Source of the DNA: GCA-002779465 sp964596535
GTDB taxonomy: Bacteria; Desulfobacterota; Desulfobacteria; Desulfobacterales; UBA2156
Length of the DNA: 23,632 nucleotides
Assembly: GCA_964596535.1 (NCBI GenBank)
Contig: CAZQUR010000043.1
Span: forward strand, 1-23,632
Reading direction: 5' to 3'
Part shown: one piece after another, positions 8,196-14,768 of the stretch
Numbering within the stretch: position 1 is the stretch's first letter
Layout: each line of letters starts with the position of its first letter
Position numbers and translations under genes: made by a program
Notes under the pieces: generated by a model
What the model saw: the letters and a program-made list of their open reading frames with translations, nothing else
What the model was told of the DNA's origin: nothing
Database searches by the model: none

Positions 8196-8246
8196 CCTCT
8201 CCCTTGAGGGAGATCCTCACGATCATTTCCTCTCCCTTGAGGGAGA
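8196..8246. repeat. Duplicated 18-nt REP-like palindrome
   Basis: CCTCTCCCTTGAGGGAGA occurs at 8196-8213 and again, identically, at 8229-8246; each unit is a stem (CTCCCT with AGGGAG). The second continues into GGGCGGGGTGAGGGTG, resembling widespread extragenic palindromes with CTCTCCC stems. Confidence 0.7.
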
Positions 8247-8306
8247 GGGCGGGGTGAGGGTGAAAATAGAATGTATTTTCTATGGGTTATATCCCCATCC
8301 CCTTAA

Positions 8307-8324
8307 TCCCCTCCCGCCAGGGGA
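8307..8324. repeat. Short hairpin in the rlmE-yebC interval
   Basis: TCCCCT (8307-8312) and AGGGGA (8319-8324) enclose the loop CCCGCC. It lies within the MITE-like element, shortly before its right end, and is not followed by a T tract, so it does not look like a rho-independent terminator. Confidence 0.45.
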
Positions 8325-8399
8325 AAGGAAAAATGGCTTTTTACAACGCCATCAAATTTGTAGCGGATTTGACCCATTTCCCACAACGAGGAGGAAAGC

Positions 8400-9146
8400 A
8401 TGTCAGGGCATAGCAAGTGGTCCACCATCAAACATAAGAAAGGCGCGGCGGACGCCCGCCGGGGGAAAGTATTTTCCAAACTGATCAAGGAAATCACCGT
8501 GGCCGCACGCACCGGGGGCGGGGACCCGGCCGGAAACCCCCGCCTGCGCCAGGCCATCGCGGCGGCCAAGGCCGAGAACATGCCCAAGGACAACATCGAG
8601 CGGGCCGTCAAGAAGGGCGCCGGTGAACTGGAAGGGGCGAGCTATGAGGAGAGCATCTACGAAGGGTACGGCCCGGGCGGCGCCGCCATCCTGGTGGAAT
8701 CCCTGACGGACAACAAGAACCGGGCGGTTTCCGAAATCCGGCACTTGTTCAGCAAGCACGGCGGCAGCCTGGGGGAGAATGGCTGTGTGGCCTGGATGTT
8801 TTCCAAGAAAGGCTATTTCGCCGTTAAAAAAGAGACCGCGGAGGAAGAGACGCTCATGGAGATGGCCCTGGACGCCGGCGCGGAGGACGTTCGGGAAGAC
8901 GACGGGAATTTTGAAGTCATTTCCGAACCCGACGATTTCGAAGCGGTGAAGGCGGCTCTGGATGAGGCGGCCATCGGTTACGAGGTCGGCGAGATCACCA
9001 TGCTCCCCAGCACCACGACCAACCTTTCCGGAAAGGACGCGGAGCAGATGGTGCGTCTCATGGAGGCCCTTGAGGATTGCGACGACGTGCAAAAAGTCTA
9101 CACCAACGCCGATATCCCCGACGACGTGATGAACGGTATGGATTGA
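8400..9146 (+). CDS. yebC: YebC/PmpR-family protein (TACO1-like translation/transcription factor)
   Basis: A 248-residue member of the universally conserved YebC/TACO1 family, reported in different organisms as a DNA-binding regulator or as a factor relieving ribosome stalling; the role here cannot be decided from sequence. The N-terminus MSGHSKWSTIKHKKGAAD and the segment ARTGGGDPAGNPRLRQAI are near-consensus, as are ENMPKDNIERAVKKG and YEGYGPGGAAILVE; the C-terminal domain ends normally in DDVQKVYTNADI. The ATG at 8400 follows an excellent GAGGAGG site. In many bacteria yebC adjoins ruvC; here no ruv genes follow, and a hairpin lies 19 bp after the stop codon. Confidence 0.97.
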   Translation: MSGHSKWSTIKHKKGAADARRGKVFSKLIKEITVAARTGGGDPAGNPRLRQAIAAAKAENMPKDNIERAVKKGAGELEGASYEESIYEGYGPGGAAILVESLTDNKNRAVSEIRHLFSKHGGSLGENGCVAWMFSKKGYFAVKKETAEEETLMEMALDAGAEDVREDDGNFEVISEPDDFEAVKAALDEAAIGYEVGEITMLPSTTTNLSGKDAEQMVRLMEALEDCDDVQKVYTNADIPDDVMNGMD

Positions 9147-9165
9147 TCGGAACCCTTCCCGCAAG

Positions 9166-9185
9166 CCCCGCCTTTTAAGGCGGGG
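9166..9185. repeat. Strong hairpin after yebC, copy 1 of a dispersed structured repeat
   Basis: CCCCGCCTTTTAAGGCGGGG forms a near-perfect stem 19 bp downstream of the yebC stop. No T tract follows, so it is at best a weak terminator or an RNA-stabilising stem. A related 20-nt hairpin at 14421-14440 is also preceded by AAG and differs by changes that keep pairing. Confidence 0.65.
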
Positions 9186-9401
9186 TAAGAAGAAGCGCTC
9201 AACCAATAGATCTTTTCCTTACCGGTGAACCCCGTGCTTCAGGACAACGCGTTCCATAATCCCCATTTCACCAAGGTGGGCCATGCGGGCCCATCGACAC
9301 TTTTGGTCGCCCCTCCCGTCATTCGATCCCCTCGAGTATAAAAATAAAATAACATCGTGATTTTAAGCCGTATTGAAGTTTTTGGGAATTGCTTCAGGAT
9401 C

Positions 9402-9418
9402 TTGGCATCTGTATTGCA
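9402..9418 (+). promoter_or_regulatory. Sigma-54 (RpoN) promoter for the CueO-like oxidase
   Basis: TTGGCATCTGTATTGCA has the invariant GG (9404-9405) and GC (9416-9417) doublets exactly 12 bp apart, with TTGGCA and TTGCA close to the -24/-12 consensus. The start would be near 9429, leaving a leader of about 76 nt to the ATG at 9505. The activator binding site is not identified. Confidence 0.65.
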
Positions 9419-9504
9419 ATAAAACTGTCCTGGCAGGAGATGTTCAACAGACGGGCTTTAATGGGGAAAAAAGATGTAAAACAGCCCCGCAAAGGAGATA
9501 TGCA

Positions 9505-11088
9505 ATGAAACAGCATATGGCCTTTACCGAAAAGGAACGGCGACGATTCCTGAAACTGGCGGGTTATGGCACCCTGGGTTTGGTCAGCGGTGCCATATGG
9601 CCGCTGTTGAACCGCGCATCCGCAGAGCGGATTTCAAAGGCGGCGCCGGATGAGACATTTTTACCCGATCTGGATTTGACCCTTACGGCACGTCCGGGGA
9701 AAGCAGCCGTCTTTCCCGGAATCCCCACCCGGGTGTGGCGGTATCACGCAACCCTCCATAAAGGAGACGCAAACCGCGTCCTCGAAATGCCGGATGGCTA
9801 TCTCGGCCCGATCATCAAAGTGCATCGAGGAGAGAGGATTCGCATCCGCTTTGAAAACGCCATCCCGGAACCCTCCATTGTCCACTGGCACGGCCTGCAT
9901 GTCCCCGCCGTCATGGACGGTCACCCGCGCGACGTGGTTGCCCAGGGTCGGTCTTATCTTTACGAGTTTACGGTCCAGAACCGGGCCGGGACCTATTGGT
10001 TTCACCCGCACCCCCACGGACGCACAGGCCCCCAGGTGTATCGCGGCTTGGCCGGTCTTTTTCTCGTATCCGACGACGAGGAGCGCGCCGCGGACCTGCC
10101 CGACGGAAAATACGATGTGCCGCTGGTGATCCAGGACCGAAGCTTTGGTCCGGACAATCAATTGGTGTATCTGTCCGGGCACATGATGGAGCGGATGACG
10201 GGATTTTTTGGGGATCGAATTCTGGTGAACGGCCGGCCCGATTACACTCTGCCGGTATCCACCGGTGCGTATCGGCTGCGCCTGCTGAACGGGTCCAATG
10301 CCCGAATCTACCGGTTGGCATGGGAAGACGGTCGCCCCCTGACCGTCATCGGGACGGACGGCGGGCTTCTGGAAAGGCCCGTAATGCGCCGGTATGTCTT
10401 TTTAGGCCCCGGGGAACGTTTGGAGATCTGGGTCGATTTCAGCGACCGCCCGGTGGGTTTCAAGACCGCATTGATCAGCCTGCCGTTTGATTCCGGAGGA
10501 ATGGGCGGCGGACGGATGGGACGCGGCATGATGATGGGGGGAAGGATGGGTTTCGATCCACGCCTTCCGGACGGTGCGGGATTTTCTGTCTTCAAGATCC
10601 ACGTGGCCAAGCGCGGGAAAAAAAACAGGTCCCTGCCGGAGAAACTGGCGGAGATGAAACCTCCCCGGCTCGATGAAGCGGTGAATGTTTCCCGTCCCCG
10701 GCGCTTTTATCTTCTCATGCAGCACATGCAATGGTCCATCAATGGACGGGTGTTTCAGATGGAAGACGTGGCCGCGGACGAGGTGGTCCGATTGGGCTCA
10801 AAAGAGATCTGGGAATTCCACAACACCGGCGGCGGGATGATGGGCATGATGCAGATGCCCCACCCCATTCACCTGCATGGAAAACCGTTCCGGGTTCTCG
10901 AACGAAGGGGTGTCACCCATAGGGGTTATGTGGATGAAGGATGGAAAGACACGGTGTTGCTCATGCCGGGAGAGAGTATCCGGATATGGGTGGATTTCGA
11001 TGACTACCCGGGGATGTTTTTATACCATTGCCACAACCTGGAACACGAAGACATGGGCATGATGCGCAACTATTTCGTGAAAAGCTGA
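9505..11088 (+). CDS. Tat-exported multicopper oxidase, CueO-like
   Basis: A 527-residue periplasmic multicopper oxidase, predicted to oxidise Cu(I) to Cu(II) with reduction of O2 to water. Start at 9505 is set by AAAGGAG and by the twin-arginine signal RRRFLKLAG at residues 12-20. The four copper-ligand blocks are complete: HWHGLH at 127-132, HPHPH at 167-171, HPIHLHG at 453-459 and HCHNLEHEDMGM at 508-519, the last including the type 1 copper axial Met. A Met/Gly-rich insertion (GGMGGGRMGRGMMMGGRMG, about 331-349) and a GGGMMGMMQM stretch before the third block resemble the Cu(I)-binding methionine segment of CueO. It stands alone behind a sigma-54-like promoter and converges with the kinase gene, 47 bp away. 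Other laccase-type substrates remain possible. Confidence 0.93.
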   Translation: MKQHMAFTEKERRRFLKLAGYGTLGLVSGAIWPLLNRASAERISKAAPDETFLPDLDLTLTARPGKAAVFPGIPTRVWRYHATLHKGDANRVLEMPDGYLGPIIKVHRGERIRIRFENAIPEPSIVHWHGLHVPAVMDGHPRDVVAQGRSYLYEFTVQNRAGTYWFHPHPHGRTGPQVYRGLAGLFLVSDDEERAADLPDGKYDVPLVIQDRSFGPDNQLVYLSGHMMERMTGFFGDRILVNGRPDYTLPVSTGAYRLRLLNGSNARIYRLAWEDGRPLTVIGTDGGLLERPVMRRYVFLGPGERLEIWVDFSDRPVGFKTALISLPFDSGGMGGGRMGRGMMMGGRMGFDPRLPDGAGFSVFKIHVAKRGKKNRSLPEKLAEMKPPRLDEAVNVSRPRRFYLLMQHMQWSINGRVFQMEDVAADEVVRLGSKEIWEFHNTGGGMMGMMQMPHPIHLHGKPFRVLERRGVTHRGYVDEGWKDTVLLMPGESIRIWVDFDDYPGMFLYHCHNLEHEDMGMMRNYFVKS

Positions 11089-11135
11089 TCCCCGTATTTT
11101 TCACGAGCGGGTGCCTTCCATATGCCGCTGGCCAG

Positions 11136-12947
11136 TTATTCTGCGACCGATACCACCGGGATCACGGTTCGAAATCCCACGTCGGAAAATCCCTCGGAAC
11201 GATACCGGGATTTCGGTGTTTCATCCGAAATCAGTGTTTCCCAGGAGATGACCGGGACCAAATCCGGGATGGCGGGTGTCCCGACTTCCATCACCCATTC
11301 TTTGATGCGGATACCGGGATCCTCCAGCGGGGGGTCTGCCCTGGAGGGAACCGGGGACGCCGATGTTCCGGTGTCTTTCGATGAAACATCCATCATGTGC
11401 ATGTGGCCGGCCGGCGTTGGGGAAGCGCCTTGGGCTTCGGATGCCGCGGAAAAATCCGGAATCCGGGAATTAAGCCAGGCAACCGCCCGTCGCCACTGGG
11501 CCGTCGTCGGCAGACGTTTTCCGTAATACGCCGCATAGGCGAGGGCGCCGGCATACGTCACGCGGGCCACGGGGCGGCCGGCAAACGCAGGATCCCGAAG
11601 ATGGAATCGCCCGTGCTCGAAGTAGATCTGTTCATGGGGCTCGGCACCGGTGCCCATATAAAGCCAGATTTCGCCGTCTTGAAGAACCCTTCCACTTTCC
11701 ACGCGCAGGGTGTCTTTGACCTGGTTCAAAAACTCCGCGAAGTGGTGCAGGGAGACTTTCTCCCGATCCATATAGAAAGCCTCCTGGAGTGAAACATCGC
11801 CGTTTGAGGTGTCCTTTCCCGTGATCAATACCATGGCCATCCCGTCTTTGGCTCGCATCTCAGGCGCCGGGGAGCCGTCGGCGACGGAAATCGTTTTTTC
11901 CGTCGGCGGCGTTTCCCGCCCCGTGAAAAACGCCCCCGGATTGCCCATCCAATGCCAAAGCGCCATTGCCGCCACGGCAAACACCGCCGTTGCGGCGGTG
12001 AACATTATCCAGGGCCGGCGCCGGGAAAACAGGGTTTTCGGCTTTTCTTTTCCGGGGTCCGGTACCTCGTGCTCCAAGACATCCAGCAAGGCCGTGCGCA
12101 ATTCGGCGATATTCTGGAACCGCTCGACGGGGTTTTCCGCCGTGGCCTTTTGAATGATTTCATCCACTTTTTGAAAAAACGGCTGTTTGGGTTCCGTCAG
12201 CCGCGATGATTTCAGGGGGACGGTGGTGGGCGGGATTTTGCCTTCCACCACTTCGAAAAGGATTTTCCCCAACGCATAAATGTCCGCCGCGGGCCCGACT
12301 TTCCGGAAGTCAACAAACTGTTCCGGCGCCATGTAATGGATGGTCCCTTTGACGTCCCAGGAATCGGATATGGCGCGCATGCGGATGCTTCTCGCCAGCC
12401 CGAAGTCGGTGATTTTGGGCGTTTCTTCATCCATGAGAACGTTTTCCGGTTTCATGTCCCGGTGAATGATCCCTTTTTCATGAACGGATTCCATGGCGTC
12501 CAGCACCGGAAAAAAATATCGATGGATCCAATCGCGGAAAAGCCCCTCGTCCTCTCCGAATCCTTCCTCGGACATGGTAAAGCGCAGCGTGTTGCCGGGG
12601 ACTAACTCCATGACGATGTACTGCATGGGGTGGACGGTGTTGTCCTGCGTCACTGTGAATTCCCCGAAGTCGAAGATCTGGAGAACGTTGGGATGCCGCA
12701 CCTGTGCCATGGTTTCCACTTCCCGCTGAAGGCGCTGGGAGGCACGTTCGACTTCTGCAGGATCGTCCTGGAGGCTTTCAAGGAATTCCCGGGAGACGAT
12801 TTTGATGGCCACGTCGCGCTTGAGGTTGAGCTGATGGGCCCGGTACACCTCCCCCATCGCCCCTTTTCCGATGCGTTCCATGAGGATCCATTTTCCATCG
12901 ATGATCGTTCCGGTGGAAAACAGACGGGTTTTCGTGGATCCGTTCAT
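11136..12947 (-). CDS. Membrane Ser/Thr protein kinase with C-terminal FGE-sulfatase-like domain
   Basis: A 603-residue transmembrane Hanks-type kinase. The cytoplasmic catalytic domain has the glycine loop GKGAMGEV (27-34), VAIK Lys49, HRDMKPEN with catalytic Asp164 (162-169), DFG at 181-183 and APEQ at 207-210, so it should be active. After a basic linker RRRPW comes one membrane helix (about 313-332), then an extracytoplasmic domain of the formylglycine-generating-enzyme/SUMF1 fold from about 368 (GMAMVLITG, FYMDREKVSLHHFAEFLNQ, PVARVTYAGALAYAAYYGKRLPT, ending GFRTVIPV). This domain contains no cysteine, so it cannot use the FGE catalytic cysteines and is probably a sensor. It carries a HMHMM motif at 515-519. 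Start at 12947 gives AAGGA at good spacing; an upstream GTG start is less likely. Convergent with the oxidase; downstream of the 242-aa gene. Confidence 0.92.
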   Translation of the reverse strand: MNGSTKTRLFSTGTIIDGKWILMERIGKGAMGEVYRAHQLNLKRDVAIKIVSREFLESLQDDPAEVERASQRLQREVETMAQVRHPNVLQIFDFGEFTVTQDNTVHPMQYIVMELVPGNTLRFTMSEEGFGEDEGLFRDWIHRYFFPVLDAMESVHEKGIIHRDMKPENVLMDEETPKITDFGLARSIRMRAISDSWDVKGTIHYMAPEQFVDFRKVGPAADIYALGKILFEVVEGKIPPTTVPLKSSRLTEPKQPFFQKVDEIIQKATAENPVERFQNIAELRTALLDVLEHEVPDPGKEKPKTLFSRRRPWIMFTAATAVFAVAAMALWHWMGNPGAFFTGRETPPTEKTISVADGSPAPEMRAKDGMAMVLITGKDTSNGDVSLQEAFYMDREKVSLHHFAEFLNQVKDTLRVESGRVLQDGEIWLYMGTGAEPHEQIYFEHGRFHLRDPAFAGRPVARVTYAGALAYAAYYGKRLPTTAQWRRAVAWLNSRIPDFSAASEAQGASPTPAGHMHMMDVSSKDTGTSASPVPSRADPPLEDPGIRIKEWVMEVGTPAIPDLVPVISWETLISDETPKSRYRSEGFSDVGFRTVIPVVSVAE

Positions 12948-12991
12948 TAACATTTTCCTTAACACGCTTCCGTGATACGTTCCATTTTATA

Positions 12992-13015
12992 TTCAGGCAT
13001 CTGAAACCCATTATA
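12992..13015 (-). promoter_or_regulatory. Promoter -10 with overlapping dyad for the kinase gene
   Basis: On the minus strand a perfect TATAAT (13015-13010) occurs 63 bp upstream of the kinase start, but no good -35 is seen. Just downstream, spanning the expected start site, is the dyad TTCAG-GCAT-CTGAA (12992-13005), an arrangement that fits a repressor or activator-assisted promoter. Confidence 0.4.
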
Positions 13016-13054
13016 CGAAAACTCGAAACGTCTGTATCCTCAAATCCACTCGGT

Positions 13055-13783
13055 TCATGTCATGGAGCTTTGGATGTTGTCCCTGTCATCGAATCGAAGA
13101 GAAGGGATACCGAATAGGGGATACACCTGATCCACATTCCCGATTCCCAAACCCAACGTGTCGTTACTGCAAAATATCTGCAGGCAATCGAAGAAATCTT
13201 CATATCCGTAAGGTGCCACGTCGTAATCGGCCAGGGCCATAAAAGCGATCTGCCGTTTGTTCATCCGTTCCGCAATCTGGGGATTGGAAACGGTGACCAT
13301 CTGGAGCCCTTCCGGACCGCAACCCGTATCCCCGGAAAGGGTTTTCAAGTAGCTTGCAACCGTTCGGGAAAGCAGGTCGTTGCCGGGCCGGAACTTGGCG
13401 TAATAGAATCCTTTTGGTCGCGGGGGCGCTTCCGGGCGCAGGCGAAAATGGTCCTTTTTGTCAAAATCGATATACCGGCACTGCCAGGTTTGTGTCCATG
13501 TCCGCTTTTGCGCGAACCCCCATGCCAATCGGCCCGATAAAACGGCATCGGCATTCCCTTCACCGTCATCACCAAACCCATAAGACAAAACCGCACCGAC
13601 ATACCCGTCTGCTTGGTCTGTGGCCGATAATGGCGGCGCATTCGGGATGCGAGCGAATTCTTCTTCGCTGATCCCCCATCTCATTTTGCGATTGGCTTTG
13701 CGCCAGAATTGTATCTGGGCTTGTGGCGGTGAAATGAAATCGGAGGCATTCTTGGACACACGTTTTTTAAAAAAGCGGAACAT
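13055..13783 (-). CDS. Hypothetical 242-aa cytoplasmic protein in the RseC-kinase group
   Basis: I do not recognise this family. The protein is soluble in appearance: basic N-terminus (FRFFKKR), no signal peptide and no membrane helix. It is aromatic-rich in the middle (WQCRYIDFDKKDHFRL, KGFYYAKFRPGNDLL) and carries cysteines in DTGCGPEG and DCLQIFCSND. It ends with IPSLRFDDRDNIQSSMT. Its ATG is 7 bp after the rseC-like stop, with GATAAGGA placed very close to the start, so translation is probably coupled to the upstream gene. The kinase gene follows after 108 bp with a possible promoter of its own. Codon use and frame quality support a real gene. Association with an RseC-like protein and a kinase suggests a signalling or redox role, which is inference only. 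Confidence 0.78.
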   Translation of the reverse strand: MFRFFKKRVSKNASDFISPPQAQIQFWRKANRKMRWGISEEEFARIPNAPPLSATDQADGYVGAVLSYGFGDDGEGNADAVLSGRLAWGFAQKRTWTQTWQCRYIDFDKKDHFRLRPEAPPRPKGFYYAKFRPGNDLLSRTVASYLKTLSGDTGCGPEGLQMVTVSNPQIAERMNKRQIAFMALADYDVAPYGYEDFFDCLQIFCSNDTLGLGIGNVDQVYPLFGIPSLRFDDRDNIQSSMT

Positions 13784-13790
13784 TTCCTTA

Positions 13791-14300
13791 TCACCCGCTG
13801 CAGCAGGATGGATTCGAGGCGTGATGGGCGCCGGTGATATCCCGGTCCCCTTGTTTCCCGCCGTTATCGATGACGCGGACGATACGGGGAATCCATCGCC
13901 GCCTGCCGAATGCGGTTTTCGAGGAAAAGACCACCACGAGCAAACCCAGGATCAGGCCCGCGATTCCGGCGGCTGCGGCCCCGGCGGATTCGTCCATGCC
14001 CCAGCCGGTTGCCGCACTCCCGCCGATGAAAGCTCCTGCCAGGAGCCCCAAGACCGGAACGCCGTAGAACAGGGCGGCGCTTTCCCATAGGGCGGCCTGG
14101 GTGTGTTGAATCTCCACCACGTCCCCCGGCGCGGCGGAGGCAGGGTTCTGTACGAGGGCCACCACTTTATCGCTTCCGGAAAGGCAGGATTTGCAGTTTT
14201 GGGTATCCTGGCATCCGCCGCAGGCGCCTTGTTTGTCGGCCATGATTTCCGCGGTGTGATCGTCGAAGGTTTTCACGACCAATCCGATTTTTTTCATCAT
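13791..14300 (-). CDS. RseC/MucC-family membrane protein (SoxR-reducing system RseC-like)
   Basis: A 169-residue inner-membrane protein of the RseC/MucC family. In E. coli RseC works with the Rsx complex in keeping SoxR reduced and is encoded with the sigma-E regulators. The cytoplasmic N-terminal domain carries the cysteine cluster C27-x2-C30-x5-C36-x2-C39 (ACGGCQDTQNCKSC), which could bind a metal or Fe-S centre, followed by two membrane helices (about 70-92 and 106-126). The C-terminal tail ends HHASNPSCCSG, an extra His/Cys metal-binding-like end. ATG at 14300 follows AAAGGGGGATC. No rpoE, rseA/B or rsx genes are nearby; position inside a copper island with the 242-aa gene suggests adaptation to metal-linked redox stress (inference). 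Confidence 0.87.
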   Translation of the reverse strand: MMKKIGLVVKTFDDHTAEIMADKQGACGGCQDTQNCKSCLSGSDKVVALVQNPASAAPGDVVEIQHTQAALWESAALFYGVPVLGLLAGAFIGGSAATGWGMDESAGAAAAGIAGLILGLLVVVFSSKTAFGRRRWIPRIVRVIDNGGKQGDRDITGAHHASNPSCCSG

Positions 14301-14354
14301 AAGATCCCCCTTTCTGAAAAAGATCTTCTTACGATCCTATCCTTCCTTAAGCTA

Positions 14355-14389
14355 AGCATAAATTATGCCACATTGTGATAACTAATCAA
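14355..14389 (-). promoter_or_regulatory. Promoter(s) upstream of the RseC-like gene
   Basis: On the minus strand TGGCATAATTTATGCT has GG (14369-14368) and GC (14357-14356) doublets 12 bp apart, fitting sigma-54. The same bases also allow a sigma-70 reading: TTGATT (14389-14384), 16 bp, CATAAT (14367-14362). The overlapping palindrome GCATAA-A-TTATGC (14356-14368) makes the sigma-54 call less certain. Confidence 0.4.
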
Positions 14390-14420
14390 GGGGCTCAGTG
14401 CGGAATTTTTTACCGGGAAG

Positions 14421-14440
14421 CCCCGCTTTTCAGGGTGGGG
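14421..14440. repeat. GU-type hairpin, copy 2 of the dispersed structured repeat
   Basis: CCCCGCTTTTCAGGGTGGGG aligns over all 20 nt with the hairpin at 9166-9185. Three stem positions changed (C to T, C to T, A to G) and in each case G-C or A-U pairing becomes a G-U wobble in the written strand, so the stem is kept. Both copies are preceded by AAG. Confidence 0.55.
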
Positions 14441-14503
14441 GGCTCCACGATTTTTGAAAACCGCTGAAGATTCTGACAAGAATTACCTGAGAAAAAAACA
14501 GGT

Positions 14504-14520
14504 GTGTATTTTTTATACAC
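14504..14520. promoter_or_regulatory. Palindrome GTGTAT-N5-ATACAC, candidate activator site
   Basis: A perfect inverted repeat with 6-bp arms around TTTTT, located between the two divergent candidate sigma-54 promoters. Position and symmetry suit the upstream activating sequence of an NtrC/ZraR-type enhancer-binding protein; no such protein is encoded in the window. Confidence 0.4.
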
Positions 14521-14675
14521 GCCATCCGATCCAGGGAAAAACCGGGTAAGAACGATACAGTTTGTTTTATCCGTTTGTTCCTGCCGGTTTTAACTTCCCT
14601 GCAATTCGATGGCCGGATTCTTTTTTGCAAAATGATTTCAGTGCAATAGGGAAAAAAATGCTAAATACCACTTTG

Positions 14676-14691
14676 TGGCACGGTCCATGCA
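14676..14691 (+). promoter_or_regulatory. Sigma-54 promoter for the ZraP-like copper operon
   Basis: TGGCACGGTCCATGCA contains a perfect -24 TGGCAC and a -12 with GC (14689-14690) exactly 12 bp from GG (14677-14678). Transcription would begin near 14702, leaving about 67 nt before the ATG at 14769. E. coli zraP is likewise sigma-54 dependent, which fits the product downstream. Confidence 0.65.
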
Positions 14692-14768
14692 TTCTTATAT
14701 TTACAAACGGCTTCGGCCCCGAAGAATTTCGGGTCGAAGCGAAAAAACGCAAAAAAGGAGGCGTCAAG

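Larger units (their letters stand above)
8167..8355. mobile_element. MITE-like element with imperfect terminal inverted repeats
   Basis: The left end reads TTGATGGAATCGTAAAAAC (8167-8185) and the right end, reverse-complemented, reads TTGATGGCGTTGTAAAAAGC (8355-8336). They share TTGATGG and GTAAAAA, separated by 4 non-matching bases, as 20-bp terminal inverted repeats of a 189-bp non-coding segment. The interior contains two copies of an 18-nt hairpin-forming unit and a third hairpin. No target-site duplication is evident and no transposase is encoded, so this may be a miniature element or a REP-type mosaic. Confidence 0.5.
8076..8399. other. Intergenic region between rlmE and yebC
   Basis: 324 bp without a credible gene. 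Most is occupied by a MITE-like element (8167-8355) with internal hairpins. The final 40 bp form the yebC leader with the strong ribosome-binding sequence GAGGAGGAAA just before the ATG at 8400. I see no clear sigma-70 promoter outside the repeat. Confidence 0.6.
9147..9504. other. Intergenic region and leader upstream of the CueO-like oxidase
   Basis: 358 bp without a gene. It holds the post-yebC hairpin (9166-9185), a sigma-54 promoter match (9402-9418), a 10-mer direct repeat TGCTTCAGGA (9235-9244 and 9390-9399), and a leader in which GGGCT (9453-9457) could pair with AGCCC (9483-9487) just upstream of the ribosome-binding site. An upstream in-frame extension of the oxidase exists but lacks a ribosome-binding site and would cover the promoter. 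Confidence 0.6.
14301..14768. other. Divergent regulatory region between the RseC-like and ZraP-like genes
   Basis: 468 bp with no credible gene. It contains a sigma-54/sigma-70-like promoter reading left (14355-14389), a dispersed hairpin (14421-14440), a strong palindrome (14504-14520) and a sigma-54 promoter reading right (14676-14691). The palindrome sits roughly midway, about 135-160 bp from each sigma-54 site, where an enhancer-binding activator serving both directions would be expected. It is AT-rich compared with the flanking genes. Confidence 0.6.

Noticed and set aside
9166..9185. Rho-independent terminator after yebC
   Set aside because: The stem is strong but no T tract follows on either strand, so I list it as a repeat rather than a terminator.
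9373..9504. 44-codon N-terminal extension of the CueO-like oxidase
   Set aside because: It has no ribosome-binding site, would place the Tat signal internally and covers the sigma-54 promoter; the ATG at 9505 explains the data better.
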